Source: Xanthobacteraceae bacterium (GTDB lineage: Bacteria; Pseudomonadota; Alphaproteobacteria; Rhizobiales; Xanthobacteraceae). From it: a stretch of DNA of 5,897 bases. The DNA lies in contig JASHYD010000484.1 of assembly GCA_030043175.1 (NCBI GenBank), forward strand, positions 1-5,897. The letters are read 5' to 3'. The position numbers and the translations under genes were made by a program. The notes under the pieces are model-generated. The model searched no databases and was not told the DNA's origin. It was given only the letters and a program-made list of their open reading frames with translations. Shown here in pieces: positions 1-5,837 of this stretch; position 1 is the stretch's first letter, and each line of letters starts with the position of its first letter.

Positions 1-1274
1 TACCATGAGACCTTGCCGGTCTTGGCGTCGATCTTGCCGATATGGCCGCGCTGGAACTCGGCCATCCACAGGTTGTTCTGGGAATCGGAGATCACCTGGT
101 AGATCGAGGCCGGCTTCTCGGCGAGGTCATTGAGCGGCTGGAAGCGCTCCCATTTCTGGGACGCGAGATCGAGCCGATAGATGTCCTGCGTGCCGACGCT
201 CTTGGTCCACACCTTGCCGTCCACATCATAGCGCAGCCCGACGAAGTTGAGCTGCACGCGATAATCATTGTACTCGGGCGCCAAAGGATACCACTTGATC
301 TCCTCGGTCTTAGGATCGAGATTTCCGAGCGAGCCCTGGTACATGGTGTCGAACCAGAGCGTGCCCTTCTTGTCGAACTCGAGCGACAGATTGCCGACCG
401 GAGCCTCGGACTTGAACCTCGTCACTGGGTATTCGGTAAGCTTGAGCGTCTTCGGGTCGAACTTGGAAATGAAGGGCTCACCGAAATCCGAATACCAGAC
501 GTTCCCTTGAGCATCGACGAGCACGTCATGCGGCTCGGTCGTCCGCCGCGGCAAGTCATACTCGGTGATGATGGCGCGGGTCGCGCGGCCGGTCGGCCGA
601 GCAAGGGTCTTGAGGGGATATTGCCACTTTTCGACCTCGCTCAGATTGATGCTGGCAAGGTAATCGGCCGGCTTGCGGTACTGCTCGGGAGTCCCGGAGC
701 GCGCCGCGTCAAGCATGCGCTGCGGCTTGATCGGCTGGCTCACCGCCCCATAACCGCGCATGCGGGTGATCACCTGCGTAAATTCATCCGCATTGTGAGT
801 GGAACGCACGATGCGCTCGACCGTATGGCAGCTCACGCAGTCGAGCAGAAAGTGCCTTTGATCATCGCTGCCCGGTATGCTCGCCATCCACTCGGCATTG
901 CTCAGCTGGGCAGCGAGATTTTTCGTCTTCTGCAGCTTGAGGTCGACCGTGGCGGTCTGCGTGTCGGTGATATTCGCCGTCGTCGGCGCGGTAAGGTCAT
1001 AGCCGACGGCGCGTATCTTGAGCTGGTATCTGCCCGCCGACAGCCGGTCAGCCGGGAAACTGAAACGGCCCTGCGCGTCACTGATCACGCTCACCGTCAC
1101 GGTCGAGCCTTCCTTCTTGGCGCTAACCACGACGCCCTCCATGGCGCCTTCCGCCTCGGAGGCAACCTGCCCGGTCAGAGCGGCATTGTTATTGGCGGCC
1201 GCGACCGGCGGCGCCTGGAACAAAATGACCGCTGAGGTGAGCATCAAAAATGACAACAGGTGTCGCGTTCGCAT
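1..1274 (-). CDS. Exported carboxypeptidase-regulatory-like / cytochrome c / Vgb-like beta-propeller protein (C-terminus off the window)
   Basis: An open frame of 424 codons enters from the left edge with no stop. Residues 1-27 form a signal peptide: MRTR, a hydrophobic core, then an APPVAAA cleavage region, so the mature protein should be periplasmic. Residues about 32-114 (ALTGQV, DAQGRFSF, GRYQLKIRAVGY, ATVDLKL) resemble the carboxypeptidase regulatory-like beta-sandwich. Residues about 125-215 look like a mono-haem cytochrome c: haem motif CVSCH at 146-150, candidate axial Met at 172 or 188, and a closing helix ADYLASIN. From about 235 there are four visible propeller strands of Vgb type (virginiamycin B lyase-like): DAQGNVWYSDF, KKGTLWFDTM, VDGKVWTKSV, SQNNLWMAEF. 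More blades presumably lie outside the window. Start at 1274 is chosen because AGGGAGG lies 5 nt upstream and the signal peptide begins there. Two in-frame upstream ATGs (1316, 1298) are possible but have no good ribosome site. The substrate is unknown. A redox or sensing role in the periplasm is inference, and true streptogramin lyase activity is unlikely. Confidence 0.85.
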   Translation of the reverse strand, partial: MRTRHLLSFLMLTSAVILFQAPPVAAANNNAALTGQVASEAEGAMEGVVVSAKKEGSTVTVSVISDAQGRFSFPADRLSAGRYQLKIRAVGYDLTAPTTANITDTQTATVDLKLQKTKNLAAQLSNAEWMASIPGSDDQRHFLLDCVSCHTVERIVRSTHNADEFTQVITRMRGYGAVSQPIKPQRMLDAARSGTPEQYRKPADYLASINLSEVEKWQYPLKTLARPTGRATRAIITEYDLPRRTTEPHDVLVDAQGNVWYSDFGEPFISKFDPKTLKLTEYPVTRFKSEAPVGNLSLEFDKKGTLWFDTMYQGSLGNLDPKTEEIKWYPLAPEYNDYRVQLNFVGLRYDVDGKVWTKSVGTQDIYRLDLASQKWERFQPLNDLAEKPASIYQVISDSQNNLWMAEFQRGHIGKIDAKTGKVSW

Positions 1275-1442
1275 CGGTTCCTCCCTGTGGGCGGCCATGA
1301 ACCCGGAGGCGGCCATGGCTCAACAATACAAGTCTCTAAAGTATCGATGATACAGCGTTCGTTGATCCAAATCTACCTGACGTGGCGCACGGTGCTCCGG
1401 CCACAGACGCTTTTGGCGTTCGGCTGGTCAAGGGCGCCACCC
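1275..1442. other. Leader of the haem/propeller gene and boundary of the IS remnant
   Basis: The stretch 1290-1317 holds a 10-bp direct repeat, GGCGGCCATG, at 1290-1299 and 1308-1317. The segment about 1320-1380 is clearly richer in A/T than its surroundings and is the likeliest place for the promoter reading leftward. I cannot pick -35 and -10 boxes with confidence. A small inverted repeat, GTATC-GAT-GATAC, lies at 1340-1352. No gene is seen here. Confidence 0.3.
1280..1286 (-). promoter_or_regulatory. Ribosome binding site deciding the start of the haem/propeller gene
   Basis: On the minus strand AGGGAGG lies 5 nt before the ATG at 1274. It sits downstream of two other in-frame ATGs (1298 and 1316), so it argues for the shorter start, which also gives a normal-length signal peptide. 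Confidence 0.7.
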
Positions 1443-1800
1443 TTACACTGGATAGTCCTGTTGTTCGATCTGGTGCTTCAACGGTGCGCCGTCAGACAAA
1501 CCAGTGCAGTGGGACCAGAAAGACGGGCTTGCGCCAGACCCGCGTGAGCTTATCGACGAACCGCTTGCGCAACAGCCGAGAAACGTGGGCCTCGAGAGGC
1601 TGCCCACAAAGATGGACGGGGTCAGGTCGGGCCGCGGGGCGATCAGCAAATGGACGTGATCGGCCTCCCCGGTCGACGTTCGAGCAGACGACCTCCATCG
1701 CCGCGCAGGGCCAAAGAGCCTGAACGAGATCTGTTCGAACGCGAGCATCGTTGCAGCTGTGGCTTCGTCGCACCGCGAGACCAAGCCGCAGCCCTTTCGA
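1443..1800 (-). pseudogene. Decayed IS200/IS605-family transposase (TnpA, Y1 HUH type)
   Basis: No single frame is intact, but reading the minus strand and switching between frames recovers a TnpA-like order. About 1750-1720 gives ATMLAFEQI. Another frame gives CAAMEVVCSNVDRG. Back in the first frame come GEADHVHLLIAPRPDL and FVGSL. The second frame then gives VSRLLRKRF and LTRVWRKPVF. Finally the first frame gives FWSHCTGL, DGAPLK and IEQQDYPV, ending at a TAA at 1443. These match the IS200/IS605 pattern of GEADHVHLL, LKG-SSRLLR, FWSPSYF, GGAPL and IKQYIEQQ. The HUH metal-binding pair (HVH) is at 1658-1650. The nucleophilic tyrosine expected in KQYIEQQ is replaced by Gln (CAG, 1472-1470). 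At least four frame changes plus the lost Tyr mean it is inactive. The N-terminus upstream of about 1760 is barely recognisable (ATKPQL in a third frame), and the ends of the element could not be defined. No accompanying tnpB is seen. Confidence 0.8.
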
Positions 1801-2212
1801 TGCGGGTTTGACGGTTGAGCCGCTCAGGTCGGCAACCGGCCGCGGCCGCAAGGCCACAAACTCCCTCCACCGCCGCTTAGCGGCTTGGCAGGTCGTTTCA
1901 TCGTGCTTAGAAGCCCTGCGACGCGCATCCACGCTGCAGCAAGGACCATCTTGGCCTCGCGCCGCGAGGCGTGGAGAAAACCTTAAAAGTCACCAAGTTC
2001 TTGTTGAGAGAAAGTGCATGTCGAGGATATCCCGTACGGCCCTCTGCGGGACGCGGCGCGGTCACCAAGGAACATCGCAGCGATCAAGTCTTCGCATGTC
2101 AGCTTCAAGGCCATGCTTGACGGTGGCGAGCACGGTGTCATGTTGCACGCAGGTCGGCACGCCGATTTAACAGTTACGATGGGCCAACTCCCAATTGGAA
2201 ACGAGGTCATCC
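1801..2212. other. Region without a recognised gene between IS remnant and aldehyde dehydrogenase
   Basis: About 410 bp with no gene I can name. The left part, 1801-1980, looks like non-coding or decayed sequence. From 2014 a plus-strand frame beginning with GTG (VHVEDIPYGPLRDAAR...) runs open past 2212 into the aldehyde dehydrogenase in another frame. Its first half uses mostly G/C-ending codons, as a real gene here would, but the C-terminal half loses that bias and no family is recognised. It may be the 5' remnant of a lost gene. The aldehyde dehydrogenase promoter should lie near 2100-2200, where TTTAACAGTTAC is the only A/T-rich patch. No convincing boxes are visible. Confidence 0.3.
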
Positions 2213-3646
2213 ATGTATTCCAACGTCAACCTCTTCATCGACGGCGCGTGGCGGCCGGCCATCAGCGGCAGGACGCTGTCGGTCCTCAATCCGGCGACCG
2301 GGGAGGAGATCGGCACCGTCGCGCATGCCGAGAAGGCCGACCTCGATCTGTCGCTCGCCGCGGCCCAAAAAGGCTTTGAGACGTGGCGCAAAGTCTCGGC
2401 CCACGAGCGCTATCGCCTGATGCGCAAGGCGGCCGACATCCTGCGCAGCCGCGCCGGCGACATCGCGACGCTGATGACCATGGAGCAGGGCAAGCCGCTC
2501 GCGGAATCGAAAGGTGAAACTCTGGCCGGCGCCGATGTGATCGACTGGTTCGCGGAGGAGGCGCGCCGTGCCTATGGCCGCACCGTGCCGGCGCGCGTCG
2601 GCGGGGTCTATCAGCTCGAGATCAAGGAGCCGGTCGGGCCGGTTGCCGCCTTCACACCGTGGAATTTTCCGATCAACCAGGCGGTGCGCAAGATATCCTG
2701 TGCTGTCGCGGCCGGGTGCTCGATCGTAATCAAGGGGCCGGAAGAGACGCCGGCGGCCTGCGCCGGCCTGGTCGATGCGTTCGTGCAGGCCGGCATTCCG
2801 AGCGGCGTGATCAACCTGGTATTCGGAGTGCCGTCAGAGATTTCCGCCTACCTCATCCCGCACCCGATCATCCGCAAGATTTCTTTCACGGGCTCGACCG
2901 CCGTCGGCAAGCAGCTTGCCGCGCTCGCCGGCGCCCACATGAAGCGCGTCACCATGGAGTTGGGCGGCCACGCGCCGGCGATCGTGTTCGCGGACGCCGA
3001 CATCGATGCGGCCACGAAGGTTCTCAGCGCCAACAAATACCGCAATGCCGGCCAGGTCTGCGTGTCGCCGACCCGCTTTCTGGTGCAGCAACCGGTCTAC
3101 GGACAGTTTGTCGACAAATTCGTCACCGCCGCCAAGGCGACCAAGGTCGGGGACGGGCTCAAGGAGGAGACCCGCATGGGCCCGCTCGCCCACAGCCGCC
3201 GGCTCGACGCCATCGAGGGCTTCGTCGCTGATGCGGTGGCCAAGGGCGCCACCGTCGAAACCGGCGGCCGGCGGATCGGCAACAAGGGCTATTTCTTCGA
3301 GCCCACCGTGCTCACCAACGTGTCGCGCGAGGCGCGCATCATGAACGAGGAGCCGTTTGGGCCGGTCGCGATTGTCAATTCGTTTGATACGTTCGAGCAA
3401 GCCGTCGAGGAGGCTAACCGCCTGCCCTACGGCCTCGCCGCCTATGCGTACACGCGCTCCACCAAGACTGCCGAAGCGATCGGCCATGCCATCGAAAGCG
3501 GGATGGTGTCGATCAACCACCCCGGCCTCGCGCTGCCCGAAGTGCGCTTTGGCGGCGTCAAGGACTCCGGTTTCGGCAGCGAGGGGGGTGCGGACGCGCT
3601 TGACGCCTACCTCAATACGAAGTTCATCACCCAGATGAACGCGTGA
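2213..3646 (+). CDS. NAD-type aldehyde dehydrogenase, succinate-semialdehyde dehydrogenase-like
   Basis: A complete 477-residue cytosolic member of the aldehyde dehydrogenase superfamily, the usual length for GabD-type enzymes. It oxidises an aldehyde to the acid through a cysteine thiohemiacetal. Visible landmarks: FTPWNFP with the oxyanion Asn at 151; cofactor Lys174 in [15 protein letters not shown] (225-232) of the Rossmann turn; general base Glu249 in MELGG; catalytic Cys283 in GQVCVSPTR; cofactor Glu380 in EEPFGP; and the C-terminal [13 protein letters not shown]. Glu177, three residues after Lys174, matches the Glu that binds the adenosine ribose in NAD-dependent enzymes, so NAD is favoured over NADP (inference). 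Start is ATG 2213, with GAGG at 2203-2206 six nt upstream; a TTG 18 bp earlier in frame is less likely. The gene stands alone and converges on ald. Succinate semialdehyde is the best substrate guess from overall similarity, but related enzymes use other semialdehydes, so no gene symbol is given. Confidence 0.93.
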   Translation: MYSNVNLFIDGAWRPAISGRTLSVLNPATGEEIGTVAHAEKADLDLSLAAAQKGFETWRKVSAHERYRLMRKAADILRSRAGDIATLMTMEQGKPLAESKGETLAGADVIDWFAEEARRAYGRTVPARVGGVYQLEIKEPVGPVAAFTPWNFPINQAVRKISCAVAAGCSIVIKGPEETPAACAGLVDAFVQAGIPSGVINLVFGVPSEISAYLIPHPIIRKISFTGSTAVGKQLAALAGAHMKRVTMELGGHAPAIVFADADIDAATKVLSANKYRNAGQVCVSPTRFLVQQPVYGQFVDKFVTAAKATKVGDGLKEETRMGPLAHSRRLDAIEGFVADAVAKGATVETGGRRIGNKGYFFEPTVLTNVSREARIMNEEPFGPVAIVNSFDTFEQAVEEANRLPYGLAAYAYTRSTKTAEAIGHAIESGMVSINHPGLALPEVRFGGVKDSGFGSEGGADALDAYLNTKFITQMNA

Positions 3647-3811
3647 AGAAACGCAAAGGCGCGTGAGTGGGCAGCCGCGGGGCGTCGATTGATAGCTCCT
3701 CGCCTGGCGGCCCAGGCAGGCAAGCCTTCGCGATTGACCGCGGGGGTAAAATTGCGCGCGCCCGCCACCCAAGCGGAGCCCGAGCCGGCGATTTTGCCGA
3801 CCAATGCTTCC
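3647..3811. other. Convergent intergenic spacer
   Basis: 165 bp between the stop codons of two convergent genes. It contains a perfect 6-bp stem with a 4-nt loop (3702-3717) and an imperfect stem GCCGGC/GCCGAC (3784-3801) just past the ald stop. Neither is followed by a T-tract on either strand, so termination here may be Rho-dependent or poorly defined. No gene is seen. Confidence 0.4.
3702..3717. terminator. Hairpin between convergent genes, possible bidirectional terminator
   Basis: GCCTGG-CGGC-CCAGGC is a perfect 6-bp GC-rich stem with a 4-nt loop. It is 56 bp after the aldehyde dehydrogenase stop and 95 bp past the ald stop. It lacks a U-tract in both directions, so a terminator role is only a suggestion from placement. 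Confidence 0.25.
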
Positions 3812-4927
3812 TCACATCCGAAGCACCTGCTCCGCCGGCACGTACGGCAGCTTCAACGCATCGGCGACGGCCTTGTAGGTGATCCGCCCCTGGTGGACAT
3901 TGAGGCCGGCGCGCAAATTTGGGTCCTGACCGAGCGCGACCCGGTAGCCTTTGTCGGCAAGCGCGGTGACATGCGGCAGCGTCATGTTGTTGAGCGCGAA
4001 GGTCGAGGTGCGGGCGACGGCGCCCGGCATGTTCGCGACGCAGTAGTGCACCACATCATCGACGATGTAGGTCGGGTGCGAATGGGTGGTTGGCCGCGAG
4101 GTCTCGGCGCAACCGCCCTGGTCGATGGAGACATCGACGATCACGGCGCCCGGTTTCATTGCCCGCACCGTCTCGGCGGTGATGAGCTTCGGCGCCGTGG
4201 CGCCGGGAACCAGGACCGTGGCGACGACAAGGTCGGCCCGGCGGCACAGGGTCTCCACTGCCTGCCGGGTCGAGAACACCGTCTGCAGTCCGGTGAGCGT
4301 ATTGTCGATGCGTCGAAGGACATCGGGGTTGCGATCGACGACGGTTACGGTCGCCCCCATGCCGGCGGCGATGCGAGCCGCGTTGGCACCGGCGATGCCG
4401 CCGCCGAGCACGAGCACGTCGGCGGCCGGAACCCCGGGAACGCCCCCGAGCAGGACGCCCCGCCCGCCGTTTACCTTTTCGAGGCAATGGGCGCCTGCCT
4501 GGGACGCCATCCGGCCCGCCACCTCCGACATCGGCATCAACAGCGGGAGCCCCCCTTGCGGGCTGGTCACCGTTTCATAAGCAATCGCGATGCAGCCCGA
4601 CGCCATGAGGTCTTCCGTCTGGGCGCGATCGGGCGCGAGATGCAGATAAGTGAATAACACCTGGCCGGGCCGCAGCTTCTTGCGCTCGGACGCAAGCGGC
4701 TCCTTGACCTTCACGATCAGCTCCGCCTCGGCGAAAACCCGGTCGGCATTCGGCGCAATCTCGGCGCCCACGGCCACGTAGGCATCATCGGCGAGGCCGG
4801 CGCCGATGCCCGCGTCCTTCTCGACGAGGACACGATGTCCCTTGAGGGTCAACTCGTGCACCGTGGAGGGCACAAGGCCCACCCGATATTCGCTGTCCTT
4901 GATCTCCCGAGGCACACCGACCAGCAT
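3812..4927 (-). CDS. ald: Alanine dehydrogenase
   Basis: A complete 371-residue enzyme, the normal length for the family. It catalyses the reversible NAD-dependent deamination of L-alanine to pyruvate and ammonia in the cytosol, usually as a hexamer. The N-terminus [10 protein letters not shown] is diagnostic. Residues known from characterised alanine dehydrogenases are in place: Arg15 and Lys75 (pyruvate carboxylate and carbonyl), catalytic His96 in TYLHLA, and catalytic Asp269 in VSIDQGG. The NAD fold shows GGGIAG at 175-180, followed by VVDRN with the ribose-binding Asp198. The signature [16 protein letters not shown] (294-309) is intact. Start is ATG 4927, with AGGAGA at 4939-4934 six nt upstream. 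An overlapping ATG at 4932 is out of frame. The gene is transcribed alone, convergent with the aldehyde dehydrogenase and divergent from the transporter gene. No aldR/Lrp-type regulator gene is next to it in this window. Confidence 0.97.
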   Translation of the reverse strand: MLVGVPREIKDSEYRVGLVPSTVHELTLKGHRVLVEKDAGIGAGLADDAYVAVGAEIAPNADRVFAEAELIVKVKEPLASERKKLRPGQVLFTYLHLAPDRAQTEDLMASGCIAIAYETVTSPQGGLPLLMPMSEVAGRMASQAGAHCLEKVNGGRGVLLGGVPGVPAADVLVLGGGIAGANAARIAAGMGATVTVVDRNPDVLRRIDNTLTGLQTVFSTRQAVETLCRRADLVVATVLVPGATAPKLITAETVRAMKPGAVIVDVSIDQGGCAETSRPTTHSHPTYIVDDVVHYCVANMPGAVARTSTFALNNMTLPHVTALADKGYRVALGQDPNLRAGLNVHQGRITYKAVADALKLPYVPAEQVLRM

Positions 4928-4933
4928 CTCATG

Positions 4934-4939
4934 TCTCCT
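4934..4939 (-). promoter_or_regulatory. Ribosome binding site of ald
   Basis: AGGAGA on the minus strand, 6 nt before the ATG at 4927. It supports that start over the out-of-frame ATG at 4932, which would be too close. Confidence 0.65.
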
Positions 4940-5016
4940 GTTTTTGGCGTGTTCCGGGCGCCATAGGAAAAACCAATAGCTCGATAAGGAAAAAATCCGG
5001 AGGCCAAGATTGGCGA

Positions 5017-5028
5017 AGCATGTATGCT
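5017..5028. promoter_or_regulatory. Short palindrome, candidate operator upstream of ald
   Basis: AGCAT-GT-ATGCT is a perfect dyad about 90 bp upstream of the ald start. A second dyad, GATGT-GA-ACATC, lies at 5041-5052. The placement suits a regulator of ald, but no protein can be named and short dyads occur by chance. Confidence 0.25.
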
Positions 5029-5070
5029 AACTCGCCCAGGGATGTGAACATCTGGCGCGTCCTTTACGTA

Positions 5071-5098
5071 GGGCGGATTAACGCAGCGTAATCCGCCC
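5071..5098. repeat. REP-like palindrome (GGGCGGATTA / TAATCCGCCC)
   Basis: Perfect 10-bp arms GGGCGGATTA (5071-5080) and TAATCCGCCC (5089-5098) flank an 8-nt loop. It is preceded by TACGTA. The GGCGGATTA...TAATCCGCC form is a familiar dispersed extragenic palindrome in many proteobacterial genomes, often paired with a GGTGGGTTA...TAACCCACC partner. A lone half of that partner type, GGTGGGTTAACGC, follows at 5106-5118 with no matching arm. The element is intergenic, as expected for REPs. It might also affect transcript ends between the divergent genes. No RAYT transposase gene is in the window. Confidence 0.65.
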
Positions 5099-5137
5099 CC
5101 CGCACGGTGGGTTAACGCAAGAGCCTGCCCATCAGGC

Positions 5138-5164
5138 GGGGCTCACCTGTTGGGGCTCACCTGT
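5138..5164. repeat. 13-bp tandem direct repeat
   Basis: GGGGCTCACCTGT occurs at 5138-5150 and again at 5152-5164, exact copies separated by one T. It lies about 85-110 bp before the transporter gene start, in what should be its promoter or leader. It could be a duplicated binding site or a simple slippage duplication. Confidence 0.6.
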
Positions 5165-5236
5165 GTACTCATGCGCCCCCGCAGGGGTGGCCTTAGGAGC
5201 AGCCGCCCAGGTGTCCCGGTGACGCCTACACCGTTC

Positions 5237-5242
5237 GGAGGG
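5237..5242 (+). promoter_or_regulatory. Ribosome binding site of the substrate-binding protein gene
   Basis: GGAGGG ends 7 nt before the ATG at 5250. A GTG in the same frame at 5247 would be only 4 nt away, so ATG 5250 is preferred. Confidence 0.65.
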
Positions 5243-5249
5243 AAAGGTG

Positions 5250-5837
5250 ATGTTCGGTCGCGTAGAGCCGTTGCCGCAGGCGCGATGCGGCCGAAGCTTG
5301 CGTGAGATCGGGCGCAGAGCGCGGCAGCATTCGGCGCGGCAATGTCTGCAGCAGCTGTTTTTGGCGTTATGTGCCGCGTTCCTGGCAAGCCTCAGCATCG
5401 CCACCACGGCTTTAGCAGCTGACCGCATTCGTATTGCGGCCCAGAAGACCGGGACCCTCGCCTGGGAGCTCGATATCATCAGGGCCCATGGCCTCGATAA
5501 GCAAGCCGATCTCGATATCCAGGTGGTGGAACTTGCCTCGACCGAAGCCGGCAAGATCGCACTGCGCAGCGGCTCTGCCGACCTGATCGTCTCGGATTGG
5601 CTGTGGGTTGCGCGCGAGCGCGCGCTCGGCGACAAGCTGGTATTTTATCCCTACACGAGCCAGATCGGTGCCGTTATGGTGCCGGCGAATTCTGCCATAG
5701 CCGGACTTGCCGATCTCAAGGGCAAGAAGCTCGCCATTGCCGGCGGCCCGCTGGACAAAAGCTGGCTCATGCTGCAGGCAGAGGCCCGTCGCGGCGGCCT
5801 TGATCTCAAGACGCAGGCGAACATTGTGTACGGATAA
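5250..5837 (+). CDS. ABC transporter periplasmic substrate-binding protein (NMT1/SsuA/TauA-like), truncated at a rearrangement
   Basis: The 195 visible residues are the N-terminal part of a periplasmic solute-binding protein. Residues 1-57 make an export signal with an unusually long basic n-region (about 34 residues), a hydrophobic core LFLALCAAFLASLSI, and an ALA-A cleavage region. The mature part opens with a beta strand, DRIRIAAQKTG, followed by TEAGKIALRSGSADLIVSDW, VMVPANSAI and LADLKGKKLAIAGG. This is the lobe order of the nitrate/sulfonate/taurine-type binding proteins, which deliver a solute to an inner-membrane ABC permease. The family usually runs to about 320-340 residues. Here the frame stops after NIVYG because the sequence switches into an inverted copy of its own middle, so the second lobe is missing. 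The ligand cannot be told from this half. No permease or ATPase gene is visible; they would be expected to the right of the window. Confidence 0.8.
   Translation: MFGRVEPLPQARCGRSLREIGRRARQHSARQCLQQLFLALCAAFLASLSIATTALAADRIRIAAQKTGTLAWELDIIRAHGLDKQADLDIQVVELASTEAGKIALRSGSADLIVSDWLWVARERALGDKLVFYPYTSQIGAVMVPANSAIAGLADLKGKKLAIAGGPLDKSWLMLQAEARRGGLDLKTQANIVYG

Larger units (their letters stand above)
4940..5236. other. Divergent intergenic region between ald and the transporter gene
   Basis: About 300 bp with no gene. The ald-proximal part (4940-5030) is relatively A/T-rich and should carry the ald promoter, but no boxes stand out. The middle holds two short palindromes and a REP-like palindrome. 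The part next to the transporter gene holds a small stem (GCCTG-CCCAT-CAGGC, 5123-5137) and a 13-bp tandem repeat. I looked for riboswitch-like conserved cores (guanidine, TPP, cobalamin) and saw none. Confidence 0.4.

Noticed and set aside
42..1235. Plus-strand open frame of 397 codons
   Set aside because: Antisense shadow of the haem/propeller gene. The minus strand has the signal peptide, ribosome site, haem motif and propeller repeats; this frame has no recognisable domain.
1..1274. Naming the left gene vgb (streptogramin lyase)
   Set aside because: Only the propeller resembles that enzyme. The haem module, the extra beta domain and the lack of visible lyase catalytic residues make an antibiotic-resistance call unsafe.
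2195..2212. TTG start for the aldehyde dehydrogenase, six codons upstream
   Set aside because: The ATG at 2213 has GAGG at 6 nt spacing and yields the usual N-terminus; the TTG lacks a ribosome site.
2014..2212. Cupin-like fragment before the aldehyde dehydrogenase
   Set aside because: Some spacing ([12 protein letters not shown]) vaguely recalls small cupins, but the metal-binding His/Glu set is absent, so no family was assigned.
2834..3772. Minus-strand open frame of 312 codons
   Set aside because: Antisense of the aldehyde dehydrogenase, produced by high GC. It has no family motifs.
3689..4657. Plus-strand open frame of 322 codons
   Set aside because: Antisense of alanine dehydrogenase, whose active-site and NAD motifs are all intact on the minus strand.
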